Counted from the stretch's first letter, positions 52,425 through 62,329 are shown. The stretch is 64,000 nt of DNA from Candidatus Brocadia sp. (GCA_021646415.1 SOEU01000016.1:21771-85770); one strand, 5' to 3'. Program-made: numbers and translations. The notes: generated by a model from the sequence alone, not told the origin.

Positions 52425-55250
52425 ATGAAGAAATCCATTATTGCCCGCGGCATACGGGTGAATAATTTAAAGAATATTGATATCGAAATCCCCCACAAAA
52501 AATTGGTGGTGATCACAGGGGTCAGCGGATCGGGCAAATCCAGTCTTGCATTCGATACCCTTTTTGCAGAAGGGCAGAGGCGGTATGTGGAATCTTTTTC
52601 GGCCTATGCGCGCCAATTCCTGGAAAGGATGGATAAGCCCGATATCGACCATATTGAAGGGATCCCCCCGGCCATAGCCATCCAGCAAAAAAACCAGGTA
52701 AAAAACCGGCGTTCAACCGTTGGGACCGCTACGGAAATTAATGACTATCTCAGGTTGTTATTTGCACGGATTGGCAAGACCTATTGTGCTAACTGTAAGC
52801 GGCATGTGCAGATTAATACCGTTTCCCACATTGTCGAGACTGTCCTGTCGTTACCGGAAGGCACACGGTTTCTGGTCACCTTCCCTATCACTGTCAGCCA
52901 AAAAGTATCGAGCCAATCACAAATCAATCTCCTGAAAGAACGCGGGTTGGTAAGGATAATGGCGGATAATGCCATTGTCGATATAACAACCGAAATAAAA
53001 GACTGGGATATCCGTACTGCGAAGTCTGTTTATGGAATTATTGATCGGCTGGTCGTCAAAGACGTGATAAAAGAACGCCTTGTGGATGCCCTGGAAACTT
53101 CATATCGTTTGGGTGCCGGGCATTTAAGCATTATATACAATATCCAAAATACCTCTCCGTATCCCGATATGCATATACAAGGATATCCTTTGACTATCCA
53201 GGATTCTCCATGGGTTGAACTGAGATACAGCAAGCAATTCTTTTGCAGTTACTGTGCTATTGAATACCCGGAACCTGTCCCTGTATTATTTTCTTTTAAT
53301 AACCCGATCGGCGCGTGTCCGAAATGCCAGGGATTTGGATACACCATTGAGATTGATATGGATAGCGTCATACCGGATAAGGAAAAGACATTGAATGAAG
53401 GTGCTATCGCCCCATGGAATACCCCTACCTATAGCACGATGTTTGATTCGCTGAAAAAGGCATCTTCCAGCTATGATATCCCCTTGGATGTCCCATTCCG
53501 TAAGCTGACAAAAGAACAAGCAAGACTGATTTGGGAAGGCACAGAAGATTTTTGCGGCATCCGCGACTTCTTTGCGTGGCTGGAACAGCGGAAATATAAG
53601 ATGCACGTTCGGGTGTTTTTGAGTAAATATCGGGGATACGCCTTGTGTCTTACCTGTAACGGAAGGCGTTTAAAAAGCCAGGCACTGAACGTTTTGATAA
53701 ACCATAAGAATATAGCTGATGTTTGTACTATGACAATCGATGATGCATACCGATTCTTTGAAGAGATCCAGCTTACTGAGTATGAAAAAAATATTGCCCA
53801 TTTGCTCTTACAGGAAATTAAAAAACGTTTAGACTATATGATTAAGGTAGGCTTGGGATACCTTACCCTGGACCGTATGACCCGCACGCTTTCAGGAGGA
53901 GAGGCCCAAAGGGTCAATCTGACAACGTCTCTTGGCTCTTCGCTGGTAAATACCCTTTACATCCTGGATGAACCCAGCATCGGACTCCACCCAAGGGATA
54001 CAGATCGGCTAATACAGATACTCGGGCGATTACGGGATATCGGAAATACTGTTGTTGTAGTAGAGCATGATGAAGAGGTTATTAAGGCCGCCGATGAAAT
54101 CGTTGACCTCGGGCCAGGCGCTGGTGAAAATGGTGGCATGCTTGTTTATCAGGGTTCGTTTACGGATTTACCTGCCCGTAATGGTTCACTCACCGGACAG
54201 TATTTAAAAGGTGATAAGGCAATTAAAATACCCCCTAAACGGAGAAAACCCTCCACCCGGGCTATCGTATTGAAAGGCGCCTCACAAAATAATCTGAAAG
54301 GCATAGATGTTACCTTTCCCCTTCATATGCTCGTATGTATAACGGGGGTGTCGGGATCAGGGAAGAGTACGCTCGTACAAGATACCCTTTATGGGGCGAT
54401 CAAAAAAAAGCGGGAAGGATATACAGGATTCGTTGGAAAATATGAAAGTATCCATGGTATACAGTTTATTAATGATGTTATTCTTGTGGATCAATCTCCT
54501 ATAGGGCGCACTCCCCGTTCCAATCCTGTCACGTATGTAAAAATATTTGATGAGATCCGAAGGCTTTTTTCTTTAACACGCGATGCAAAAATGCGCAATC
54601 TGAGTATCGGGTCTTTTTCATTCAATGTAGTTGGCGGAAGATGTGAACAGTGTGAAGGCGCCGGCTCTCTCAGGGTTGACATGCAATTCCTTGCAGATAT
54701 CTACGTCACGTGCGACAAGTGCAATGGAAAGCGATTTAACAAAAAGGTACTCGATGTAAAATATAAGAACAAGAACATCCATGAGGTACTTGAAATGACT
54801 GTTGATGAAGCTATCACCTTCTTCCATGATTCTCCCCGGATTACCAGGGGGCTGAAATTTTTACAGGACACAGGATTGGGTTATTTGAGATTGGGCCAGC
54901 CAGCCACCACCCTGTCCGGAGGCGAAGCACAACGACTTAAGATTGCTACCTATATGGCCCAGGAAAATCCTGATGCAATGCTCATTATCTTTGATGAACC
55001 CACCATTGGCTTACACATGGACGATGTTCAAAAATTGCTTACCTGTTTTCAGCAATTGATTCAGGCCGGTCATTCCCTGATCGTAGTGGAACATAACCTT
55101 GACGTAATTAAATCTGCCGATTATATTATCGACCTTGGTCCTGAAGGTGGCGATGAAGGAGGATATGTCGTAGGGTGCGGCACACCGGAACAGATAGCAC
55201 AAAAAGAAGCAAGTTATACGGGGAGATACCTGAAACCGTACTTTTCCTGA
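52425..55250 (+). CDS. uvrA: Excinuclease ABC subunit A
   Basis: 941 residues from the ATG at 52425 (KKSIIARGIRVNNLKNIDIE is the normal beginning; an upstream GTG adds unrelated residues). Two ABC modules: Walker A GVSGSGKSSLAFDTLF near 33 and [15 protein letters not shown] near 640. The signatures are LSGGEAQRVNL (near 489) and LSGGEAQRLKIA (near 830). Zinc sites include CSYC ... CPKC near 273 and CEQC ... CDKC near 741-768. It recognises damaged DNA in nucleotide excision repair with UvrB. A terminator-like hairpin follows the stop. Confidence 0.97.
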   Translation: MKKSIIARGIRVNNLKNIDIEIPHKKLVVITGVSGSGKSSLAFDTLFAEGQRRYVESFSAYARQFLERMDKPDIDHIEGIPPAIAIQQKNQVKNRRSTVGTATEINDYLRLLFARIGKTYCANCKRHVQINTVSHIVETVLSLPEGTRFLVTFPITVSQKVSSQSQINLLKERGLVRIMADNAIVDITTEIKDWDIRTAKSVYGIIDRLVVKDVIKERLVDALETSYRLGAGHLSIIYNIQNTSPYPDMHIQGYPLTIQDSPWVELRYSKQFFCSYCAIEYPEPVPVLFSFNNPIGACPKCQGFGYTIEIDMDSVIPDKEKTLNEGAIAPWNTPTYSTMFDSLKKASSSYDIPLDVPFRKLTKEQARLIWEGTEDFCGIRDFFAWLEQRKYKMHVRVFLSKYRGYALCLTCNGRRLKSQALNVLINHKNIADVCTMTIDDAYRFFEEIQLTEYEKNIAHLLLQEIKKRLDYMIKVGLGYLTLDRMTRTLSGGEAQRVNLTTSLGSSLVNTLYILDEPSIGLHPRDTDRLIQILGRLRDIGNTVVVVEHDEEVIKAADEIVDLGPGAGENGGMLVYQGSFTDLPARNGSLTGQYLKGDKAIKIPPKRRKPSTRAIVLKGASQNNLKGIDVTFPLHMLVCITGVSGSGKSTLVQDTLYGAIKKKREGYTGFVGKYESIHGIQFINDVILVDQSPIGRTPRSNPVTYVKIFDEIRRLFSLTRDAKMRNLSIGSFSFNVVGGRCEQCEGAGSLRVDMQFLADIYVTCDKCNGKRFNKKVLDVKYKNKNIHEVLEMTVDEAITFFHDSPRITRGLKFLQDTGLGYLRLGQPATTLSGGEAQRLKIATYMAQENPDAMLIIFDEPTIGLHMDDVQKLLTCFQQLIQAGHSLIVVEHNLDVIKSADYIIDLGPEGGDEGGYVVGCGTPEQIAQKEASYTGRYLKPYFS

Positions 55251-55270
55251 GTATTCTGTGTTTTAAATTA

Positions 55271-55308
55271 GGTTGGGTTTTAAAAGACAAAAACCCAACG
55301 ACTTTTTT
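55271..55308 (+). terminator. uvrA terminator-like hairpin, REP-related
   Basis: GTTGGGTTTT and AAAAACCCAAC form a stem with a short loop, followed by GACTTTTTT, 20 bases past the uvrA stop. The sequence resembles the REP unit seen at 34.1-34.5 kb. Confidence 0.6.
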
Positions 55309-55397
55309 ACCCACCCCTTAGTCCCCTCCCTGGAAGGGACTAAGGGGTGGGTTCCCTCTCAAGAGGGGAATTTGAGAAGTCCCCTCTTGAGAGGGGC
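55309..55397. repeat. Two adjacent perfect palindromes
   Basis: ACCCACCCCTTAGTCCC pairs with GGGACTAAGGGGTGGGT (55309-55352), and CCCTCTCAAGAGGGG pairs with CCCCTCTTGAGAGGG (55353-55397). A third, smaller one (CCCCTCCC/GGGAGGGG) is near 55478-55500. The intergenic stretch up to 55645 also holds a piece of the 5.8/19.8 kb repeat near 55550. No gene is present. Confidence 0.75.
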
Positions 55398-55645
55398 AAG
55401 GGGTGTGTTTATTCATAGCATAACAAAAACATTGAAATTCCTTAACGTTTAATCAGGCCTTTGGCAACTAAACATTCCCCTCCCTTTGATGGGAGGGGCT
55501 AGGGGAGGGTGCTCACTCTTCTCTCACCCCCACCTGACCTCCCCCATTGTTCGACTGAGCTCACGCCGAAGGCTCACGGCGAAGTCTGTGTTCATCCGTG
55601 TCCAAAACAAAAATCCCTCTATCATAAATTACATGAAAGGTCACA

Positions 55646-56758
55646 ATGAAACTTAGCAAGAAGAATATCCTGTTTATTCTGAGTATTATAGTCAGTATCG
55701 TTTGTACATGGTTGTTTATAAGAAATATTGATTGGTTGCTCCTGAAAAACGCCTTACGAGATGCAAATTATTGGCTTATCATCCCTACACTCATTTTAAC
55801 CCTGCTGGTTTATGTAGTAAGGGCAATCCGGTGGCGTGGATTACTGTCACATATTAAATCAATTTCTGTAATAAATCTGTTGTCTGTTACCAGCATCGGC
55901 TTCATGGCAAACAATATTCTTCCCGCCCGTGTGGGAGAAGTGTTAAGGCCGTTTATATTGACGAAAAAGGAGGATATAAAATTTTCAACCTCCTTTGCTA
56001 CAGTAATCGTGGAACGGATCTTTGACATGCTCGGACTCATTATATTCACGGTAGCCGTCATTGCCTTGTTACCACATCCCTCTGACATTCACCATAACAC
56101 CCTAGTGCAAGTTTCTGCAAGTCAGGTGAGCACAGTCAAGGAATCGATTATCCCTTTACTGAAAAAATGGACCGAGGTATTCGCAGCGGTGGGGGTCTTT
56201 ACCATTGCCAGCCTTTTTTTAGTCGTTATGAAACCTGATTTCTTTAAAAGAATCCTTTCAAAACTGTGCTCCTTTCTGCCCCATAAACTGAGGGATAAGG
56301 TTTTGGGGCTATATGAATCCTTTGTTTATGGTCTAAAAATTCTTGAAGATAAAAAACAAACGGTATGGATTTTGGTACTTTCACTCTTTATCTGGTTCCT
56401 CGGCGGGGCAGAAATATATCTTCTTGGATTTTCATTTCACATGCATCTCCCTTTTGTGGGGGCGTGTCTTGTCGCTGTTTGTCTTGCACTGGCGGTTGCC
56501 CTGCCTCAGGCGCCCGGCTACATTGGCGTTTTCCATATCGCGGTGCTAAAATCTTTACATATTTTCGGAATAGAAACCACAGCGGCCCAAAGCTATGCCA
56601 TTGTTTTATGGGCCATCAGCATCCTTCCTTCCACGATTATGGGTTTTCTTTTTCTCTGGAGAGAAGGCATTGCCTTCCGTGAAGTAGTCAAACTGGAAGA
56701 AGAAATCGTCGAAGGGAAGCTGGAAGAGCTGGAAGGTGTAACAAAAGACATTAAATAA
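55646..56758 (+). CDS. UPF0104 / lysylphosphatidylglycerol-synthase-type membrane protein
   Basis: 370 residues with about eight transmembrane helices. The family mark NNILPARVGEVLRPFIL is near residue 92, with the helix KFSTSFATVIVERIFDMLG following. PQAPGYIGVFH occurs in the last third, also typical. Such flippase-like proteins move or modify lipids; only those fused to a synthetase domain aminoacylate phosphatidylglycerol, and that domain is absent here. Precedes the MacA/MacB-like operon by 176 bases, which contain C-rich palindromic repeats. Confidence 0.85.
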   Translation: MKLSKKNILFILSIIVSIVCTWLFIRNIDWLLLKNALRDANYWLIIPTLILTLLVYVVRAIRWRGLLSHIKSISVINLLSVTSIGFMANNILPARVGEVLRPFILTKKEDIKFSTSFATVIVERIFDMLGLIIFTVAVIALLPHPSDIHHNTLVQVSASQVSTVKESIIPLLKKWTEVFAAVGVFTIASLFLVVMKPDFFKRILSKLCSFLPHKLRDKVLGLYESFVYGLKILEDKKQTVWILVLSLFIWFLGGAEIYLLGFSFHMHLPFVGACLVAVCLALAVALPQAPGYIGVFHIAVLKSLHIFGIETTAAQSYAIVLWAISILPSTIMGFLFLWREGIAFREVVKLEEEIVEGKLEELEGVTKDIK

Positions 56759-56934
56759 GTTAATCCCCCTTAGCAAAGGGGGATTTGGGGGGTTGTGTTT
56801 TTTCTCATCGAATCCTTTAATATCAAAGTATTTTACAACCCCCCTGACTCCCCCCTTTTTTAAGGGAGACTTCTTGCCTGCTACCATACACAAACCCTTT
56901 TAAATAAAATGAAAATTCATATATAATTGAGTGA
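56759..56934. repeat. C/G-rich palindromic repeat region
   Basis: CCCCCTTAGCAAAGGGGG and, further on, CCCCCCTTTTTTAAGGGAG form hairpins, with GGGGGGTTGTG matching ACAACCCCCC across the region. This is the same type as near 47.15 and 61.6 kb. Confidence 0.6.
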
Positions 56935-58155
56935 ATGTCACAGGAAGACCTTTTAAAATTAAAGATAGATAAGTCGGCGAGGAGTATTCGACCGGTACGG
57001 CACAGGAAACCGTACTATCGTATTGCGGTTATAGTACTCATTATCGCAGTGGTGGGATTCCTTTACTGGTTTGGAATCCTGACACCGGCAGTCCCTGTTG
57101 AGATTGCCAGCGTTACCAGGACGTATCCGTCTCAGACTCTTACCCTGTTGAATGCCAGTGGCTATGTGGTAGCTCAGCGCAAGGCTGCCGTGGCGTCCAA
57201 AATTACCAGCCGTCTTGTATCATTGAACGTTGAGGAGGGAAGCAGGGTAAAAAAGGGAGAGATCATCGCACGTCTTGAAAATGAAGATGCCGTTGCCTTT
57301 CGAAATCAGGCTGAAGCCAACCTGAATGTTGCACGCTTTGATCTCCTGCAGGCGAAGGCAGAACTTCGGGATGCTACAGTTTCCTATCGTCGTGAAAAAA
57401 AGTTACTGGCAACGGGGATCGCAACACAGGCTGAATACGATGCCGCCCTGGCCCGTTACAAAAAGGCTGTTGCCGCTGTTGCCGGTGCAAAAGCTGCGGT
57501 TAAAGCCGGTGCCGCAGCGCTTCAGGTGGCTGAAGTATCGCTGGAATATACCCTGATTCGGGCTCCCTTCGACGCGGTGGTTTTAACGAAAAGTGCTGAT
57601 ATCGGCGATATCGTTACCCCAATCGGAGCGGCTGCCGATTCAAAATCTGCCGTTGTTACTATTGCCGATATGGGTTCGCTTCAGGTAGAGGCCGATGTTT
57701 CTGAATCAAATCTGGAATTGGTGAAGGTTGGGCAGCCGTGTGAAATACAGCTCGATGCACTGCCAGAGTCCCGTTTTCGCGGAGAAGTCCATATGATCGT
57801 ACCAACCGCCGACCGGAGCAAGGCGACGGTCATGGTCAAGGTCCGATTCATTGATAAAGACAGCCGTACACTGCCCGAAATGAGTGCAAAGGTCGCCTTT
57901 CTCTCCCGGCCCATAGAAAACGAAGAGCAAAAACCACTGACTACCATTAATACTGCTGCTATCGTAACCCGCAACGACAGGAATTTTGTTTTTCTCATAA
58001 AAGACAACCGCGTGGTGCAGACCCCGATTACTTTGGGATCCCGGCTTGGTGATATGATAGAAGTCCTTGATGGAATAAAACAAGGCGATAAGGTGGTAGT
58101 TAACCCCTTGAATAAGTTAAAAGACGGTTCAAAGGTAAAGATCATAGAAAAATAA
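56935..58155 (+). CDS. Periplasmic adaptor (membrane-fusion) subunit, MacA/HlyD type
   Basis: 406 residues. One N-terminal anchor helix (IAVIVLIIAVVGFLYWFG, residues about 25-45) is followed by the split lipoyl domain (VAQRKAAVASKITSRLVSLN, EGSRVKKGEIIARLEN). An alpha-hairpin coiled coil follows (residues of about 125-200, Ala-rich), then a beta-barrel and a membrane-proximal domain. It bridges the inner-membrane permease to the outer side. Overlaps the ATPase gene by one base (TAATG). No outer-membrane TolC-like gene in this window. Confidence 0.9.
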   Translation: MSQEDLLKLKIDKSARSIRPVRHRKPYYRIAVIVLIIAVVGFLYWFGILTPAVPVEIASVTRTYPSQTLTLLNASGYVVAQRKAAVASKITSRLVSLNVEEGSRVKKGEIIARLENEDAVAFRNQAEANLNVARFDLLQAKAELRDATVSYRREKKLLATGIATQAEYDAALARYKKAVAAVAGAKAAVKAGAAALQVAEVSLEYTLIRAPFDAVVLTKSADIGDIVTPIGAAADSKSAVVTIADMGSLQVEADVSESNLELVKVGQPCEIQLDALPESRFRGEVHMIVPTADRSKATVMVKVRFIDKDSRTLPEMSAKVAFLSRPIENEEQKPLTTINTAAIVTRNDRNFVFLIKDNRVVQTPITLGSRLGDMIEVLDGIKQGDKVVVNPLNKLKDGSKVKIIEK

Positions 58156-58856
58156 TGGAACGTAAATCACCTATTGTTGAAATAAAAAATCTGAGTAAGT
58201 CCTACCGCAGAGGGAACCAGATTATACCGGTACTGGAAAACATTACTTTTGACATCGAAGAAGGTGAATTTCTCGCATTGATGGGTCCTTCGGGTTCAGG
58301 CAAGAGCACCTTATTAAATCTGATCGCTGGCATCGACAAATCGGACAGCGGCGTCATCGCGGTAGGTGGTGTCGATATTGCGGCACTGTCGGAAACAGAA
58401 CTTGCCCAATGGCGTTCTGCCAACGTTGGCTTTATCTTCCAATTTTATAACCTGATTCCGGTACTCACCGCCTTTGAGAATGTTGAATTACCACTGCTTC
58501 TAACCTGGCTCTCCAGAAAAGAGCGGAGAGAACATGTCGAAACGGCGCTTCGGATAGTCAATCTTTCCGATCGGATGGACCATTACCCCGGTCAACTCTC
58601 CGGGGGACAACAGCAACGAGTGGCTATAGCCAGGGCTGTTGTTACCGATCCGACCATAATTGTGGCAGACGAGCCGACCGGAGACCTCGACCGTGTCTCG
58701 GCAAAAGAGATACTGGAATTGATGCACCGCCTCAATGTTGAATTTGGCAAAACCATTATCATGGTGACTCATGACCCGCATGCAGCAGAAAAAGCCCGTA
58801 CCATAAAACATCTGGAAAAGGGTATTTTGAATGTATCTACTGAAGCTCATTCTTAA
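58155..58856 (+). CDS. ABC transporter ATPase, MacB/LolD type
   Basis: 233 residues. Walker A is [17 protein letters not shown] near 42, Q-loop [10 protein letters not shown], signature [16 protein letters not shown] near 145 and Walker [14 protein letters not shown], then H-loop VTHDPHA. All catalytic residues are present. The last 26 bases overlap the next gene. It powers the two separate FtsX-like permeases that follow (mechanotransmission-type ABC). Confidence 0.95.
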   Translation: MERKSPIVEIKNLSKSYRRGNQIIPVLENITFDIEEGEFLALMGPSGSGKSTLLNLIAGIDKSDSGVIAVGGVDIAALSETELAQWRSANVGFIFQFYNLIPVLTAFENVELPLLLTWLSRKERREHVETALRIVNLSDRMDHYPGQLSGGQQQRVAIARAVVTDPTIIVADEPTGDLDRVSAKEILELMHRLNVEFGKTIIMVTHDPHAAEKARTIKHLEKGILNVSTEAHS

Positions 58857-59988
58857 AAACGCCTTCCGTCACAAACTGCGCACCTCGTTGACTATCCTTG
58901 GTGTTACGATCGTTATTCTTGCCTTTGGTCTCCTGAGGACTGTGGTGAGCGCGTGGTATGCAGGAGTAGAGGCGTCTTCTGCAAGCCGCCTTGTGACCAG
59001 AAATTCGATATCGCTTGTCTTTCCACTCCCTATTTCTTATAAGGATAAGATACGGCAGATAGACGGAGTGAAACTTGTATCTTACGGAAACTGGTTTGGC
59101 GGTATCTATATTGACGAAAAAAACTTTTTTGCCAACTTTGCAGTAGAACCAAAAAGCTATCTGGAATTGTATCCTGAATATGTGCTTCCCCCGGACCAGA
59201 AGGCAGCTTTTCTGCGCGATCGGAAGGCTGCTATAGCCGGACAAAAGCTGGTAACAAAATACGGCTGGGAAATTGGTGATACGATTACCCTTAAGGGGAC
59301 GATTTTCCCGGGTAACTGGGAGTTTGTTGTGCGCGGGGTCTATCAGGGCAGAGACAAAAGTACCGACGAAACCCAATTTTTTTTCCACTGGGATTATCTT
59401 AATGAAACCCTGAAAAAGACCATGCCCCTGCGGGCGGACCAAACCGGCTTTTATATGGTTGGGATAAATAACCCCACCTTGGCTGAGGAGGTGGCAGTGG
59501 CTCTTGATAAAACCTTTAAAAATTCTCTTGCAGAAACCTTGACCGAGACCGAAAAGGCATTCCAGTTGAGTTTTGTTTCCATGAGTGAGGCGATTGTTGT
59601 TGCCATACAGTTGGTTTCCTTTGTAGTAATTATCATAATCATGGTGGTATTGGCCAATACCATGGCCATGACTGCCCGCGAGCGAATCGGAGAATATGCA
59701 ATACTCAAAACACTGGGGTTTGGCAGCTGGCATATTGCTGTGTTGGTATTTGGGGAATCCCTGCTTATTGCCATGATTGGTTGTACTATGGGTATTACTT
59801 TTACCTTTCCAACTGCAAAAGTCTTTGGCAATACTATGGGGACTTACTTCCCGGTGTTTAACGTAACAACAAAAACCATCTGCCTCGATATTGCAGCCTC
59901 GGTCTTAGTTGGTCTGGTAGCGGCAATTATCCCGACCTGGCGCGCGGCAAAGATCCGGATAGCTGATGGCCTCAGGAGGATTGGATAA
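58831..59988 (+). CDS. ABC transporter permease, FtsX/MacB type (first)
   Basis: 385 residues. One N-terminal helix (LRTSLTILGVTIVILAFGLL), a large extracytoplasmic domain (residues of about 45-250), then three C-terminal helices with the FtsX motif TARERIGEYAILKTLGF. PTWRAAKIRIADGLRRI ends it. MacB-type systems usually use one fused permease; here two non-identical permeases and a separate ATPase make the complex. The stop is directly followed by the GTG of the second permease. Confidence 0.92.
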   Translation: MYLLKLILKNAFRHKLRTSLTILGVTIVILAFGLLRTVVSAWYAGVEASSASRLVTRNSISLVFPLPISYKDKIRQIDGVKLVSYGNWFGGIYIDEKNFFANFAVEPKSYLELYPEYVLPPDQKAAFLRDRKAAIAGQKLVTKYGWEIGDTITLKGTIFPGNWEFVVRGVYQGRDKSTDETQFFFHWDYLNETLKKTMPLRADQTGFYMVGINNPTLAEEVAVALDKTFKNSLAETLTETEKAFQLSFVSMSEAIVVAIQLVSFVVIIIIMVVLANTMAMTARERIGEYAILKTLGFGSWHIAVLVFGESLLIAMIGCTMGITFTFPTAKVFGNTMGTYFPVFNVTTKTICLDIAASVLVGLVAAIIPTWRAAKIRIADGLRRIG

Positions 59989-61155
59989 GTGAGAATACCC
60001 TTTTTATACAGCTTTCGTAATCTCCTGACCCGCAGGCTTACTACAACACTTACGGCATCGGGCATGGCACTGGTGGTATTCGTATTTGCCTCGATTTTAA
60101 TGCTGGCAGAGGGGTTGCGGAAAACCCTGGTGAATACCGGTTCCTATGATAATGTGGTAGTAATCCGCAAGGCAGCATCCTCTGAAGTGCAGAGCGCTGT
60201 TGATCGACAACAAGCTTCTATTATAGAAACACAACCGGAAGTGGCTCTGGGAACAAATGGCCAGAAACTGTTGGCAAAGGAATTGGTTGTGCTTATCAAC
60301 CTTCCCAAGCGGGGAAGCAATAAACCGTCCAATGTGGTTATCAGAGGGATTTCAGGGAGTTCTCTCATATTGCGTCCTCAGGTAAAACTCATTGAGGGAC
60401 GTATGCCCCGACCGGGTTCATCCGAAATAATCGCAGGTCAAAGCATTGCGAAAAGGTTTAAGGGAGGCGGCATGGGCGAAACCCTCCGGTTCGGGATGAG
60501 GGACTGGACTGTTGTAGGCATGTTCGATGCGGGGAACACCGGTTTCAGTTCGGAAATATGGGGTGATGCCGACCAGCTTATGCAGGCATTCCGCCGCCCG
60601 GTGTATTCGTCTGTTATCTTTCAGTTACGCGATCCTTCAGAGTTCAATAAGGTTAAGGCACGCATTGAAGGCGATCCTCGCCTGACCCTGGAGGCCAAAC
60701 GGGAAATCGCGTACTATGAAGACCAATCGAAAATGATGGCAAAATTCCTGCGCATCCTGGGGTTATCGCTGACTATAATCTTTTCTCTGGGCGCCATTAT
60801 CGGCGCCATGATTACTATGTATTCTGCGGTGGCTAACCGTACCAGTGAAATTGGCACACTCCGTGCTCTAGGCTTTCAAAGAAGGAGTATTTTAGGTGCT
60901 TTTCTCATGGAATCACTCATACTCGGTTTTTTGGGCGGCTGCGTAGGGCTGTTTTTCGCTTCATTTATGCAACTCCTCACCATTTCTACCATGAACTTTC
61001 AGACCTTTTCCGAACTCGCCTTCACCTTCTCCCTTAACTACGGTATCGTCTATAAATCCCTGACATTCTCTCTGATCATGGGTTTTCTCGGTGGTGTGCT
61101 GCCTGCCGTCAGATCATCGCGCATGAATATTGTGGACGCCCTTCGGGCGAGTTGA
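59989..61155 (+). CDS. ABC transporter permease, FtsX/MacB type (second)
   Basis: 388 residues from a GTG that touches the preceding stop; CAGGAGG lies about a dozen bases upstream. Same plan as the first permease: an N-terminal helix (TLTASGMALVVFVFASILML), an outer domain, and three C-terminal helices with ANRTSEIGTLRALGFQRRSI. VRSSRMNIVDALRAS closes it. Together with the adaptor, ATPase and first permease it would form a MacAB- or LolCDE-like exporter of lipid, peptide or small molecule; the substrate is unknown. Confidence 0.92.
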   Translation: MRIPFLYSFRNLLTRRLTTTLTASGMALVVFVFASILMLAEGLRKTLVNTGSYDNVVVIRKAASSEVQSAVDRQQASIIETQPEVALGTNGQKLLAKELVVLINLPKRGSNKPSNVVIRGISGSSLILRPQVKLIEGRMPRPGSSEIIAGQSIAKRFKGGGMGETLRFGMRDWTVVGMFDAGNTGFSSEIWGDADQLMQAFRRPVYSSVIFQLRDPSEFNKVKARIEGDPRLTLEAKREIAYYEDQSKMMAKFLRILGLSLTIIFSLGAIIGAMITMYSAVANRTSEIGTLRALGFQRRSILGAFLMESLILGFLGGCVGLFFASFMQLLTISTMNFQTFSELAFTFSLNYGIVYKSLTFSLIMGFLGGVLPAVRSSRMNIVDALRAS

Positions 61156-61367
61156 TAATTTGTAACAGTTTAAAATCCTGTAGGTACTGGCAGTAATCAT
61201 CCCCCGCTGGCGGGGGCAGGGGGTGGAAACAGGAGGTGGAAATTGGAAAGCCAATACGATGGACATGTAGTCCCTGAGCGCTAACCATAAGATGAAGCGT
61301 TGCAGAGTATAAACAGTGATATCTAGCGCAGCGAAGCAGCAACCAATCCTCCGTTGTGAAAGCGGGG

Positions 61368-61458
61368 AGATTGCTTCGGAAAAGACCCTCGCAATGACAC
61401 TGGCTATGCCTTTGATGACATAGTGCACGTTGTCATTGCGAGCGAAGCGAAGCAATCT
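61368..61458. repeat. Inverted-repeat pair of a dispersed REP-like unit
   Basis: AGATTGCTTCG ... CTCGCAATGAC at the left is the reverse complement of GTCATTGCGAG ... CGAAGCAATCT at the right, about 35 bases apart. The sequence (ATTGCGAGCGAAGCGAAGCA) is of the type widely dispersed as extragenic repeats in bacteria. Non-coding. Confidence 0.7.
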
Positions 61459-61800
61459 TTCTCTCATAAACAAACTGTACCTCCTGATAAGGGGGTAAAT
61501 AGGGTTGTGAAAAAACTTACAAAAAAAGATGTTTTTATGGAGTAATGCTATAAATGGAGAAAACAGATGGTAGACACAAGTGAAGCAGTACTGTCCACCC
61601 CCTAACCCCCGCCAGCGGGGGACAAGTAAAGACGACCCGGCGGGGCGTCTTTACCAGAACAAGGGGTGGGTGGTAATTATAGATTCTTAACTTAACACGT
61701 ATGGGCTTTGCTCCCTGCTCTATACTGACGGCCTTTCAGGCCTGGCATTGAAATTCAAAGGCTTTGCTTTCTTAAACTCTCAAACTGTTAGACATTGTTG

Positions 61801-61834
61801 GTGTTGGGTTTCGCTCTCGCTCTACCCAACCTAC
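61801..61834. repeat. REP-like palindrome
   Basis: GTGTTGGGTTTCGCTC ... TACCCAACCTAC, the same unit and orientation as 34485-34521. Folds by GTTGGGT/ACCCAAC. Confidence 0.65.
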
Positions 61835-61868
61835 AGAACTGTTAGATAAAACGGATAGGAGGTATTCA

Positions 61869-62192
61869 ATGAGTTGGGTTTATCTGATCTTAGCAATACT
61901 TTTAGAAGTCTCAGGTACCACATGCATGAAATTATCCCAGGGTTTCACGAAACTATTGCCATCGGTATTGCTCTTTATCCTCTATGGATTTAGTTTTACT
62001 TCGTTTTCCTTTGCCCTCAAAAAGCTTGATGTAAGCGTTGCCTATGCGGTATGGTCGGGGCTGGGAACGACCCTTATAACAATAGTGGGAATTACGTGGT
62101 TTAGGGAGCCGTTAAATTTCTTAAAGATAATTTCGATTGGACTGATTATACTAGGCGTGATTGGTTTGCGTTTGAGCGGGGGAATACAGTAA
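61869..62192 (+). CDS. Small multidrug resistance (SMR) family transporter
   Basis: 107 residues in four helices. The membrane-embedded Glu lies in LAILLEVSGTTCMKLSQG near residue 13. SVAYAVWSGLGTTLITIVG is the helix 3 signature and ISIGLIILGVIGLRLSGG helix 4. AGGAGG is a few bases upstream of the ATG. It would exchange cationic drugs or guanidinium-type compounds for protons as a dimer. The residual mazF gene ends close to its 3' end on the other strand. Confidence 0.92.
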   Translation: MSWVYLILAILLEVSGTTCMKLSQGFTKLLPSVLLFILYGFSFTSFSFALKKLDVSVAYAVWSGLGTTLITIVGITWFREPLNFLKIISIGLIILGVIGLRLSGGIQ

Positions 62193-62199
62193 TCGCAAG

Positions 62200-62329
62200 G
62201 GAACCGTCTCCATCCTTGGCAAACGCTATTTGATGCATTATTGCTAACGACCACGGCAGGACGTTTTTTCCTAATCTCTCCACCGACAGAGGGATCAAAA
62301 TTAACCCACCAGACCTCACCTCTTTTCAT
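62200..62329 (-). pseudogene. mazF-type toxin gene, truncated and frameshifted
   Basis: MKRGEVWWVNFDPSVGGEIR then KKRPAVVVSNNASN is the intact MazF/PemK start. A frameshift follows (RLPRMETVPL fits in another frame). The gene then runs into the 3' end of the SMR gene. About two thirds of the toxin is gone. The start overlaps the antitoxin end by 14 bases. Confidence 0.75.

Larger units (their letters stand above)
61156..61868. other. Repeat-rich intergenic region
   Basis: About 710 bases without a gene. It contains CCCCCGCTGGCGGGGG (near 61202), the 61368-61458 repeat pair, a CCACCCCCTAACCCCCGCCAGCGGGGG-type block near 61595, and the REP-like unit at 61801-61834. AGGAGG precedes the SMR gene. 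Confidence 0.6.

Noticed and set aside
61156..61868. CRISPR array in the repeat-rich region
   Set aside because: Repeats are palindromic, irregular in spacing and unequal; no regular repeat-spacer pattern and no cas genes.
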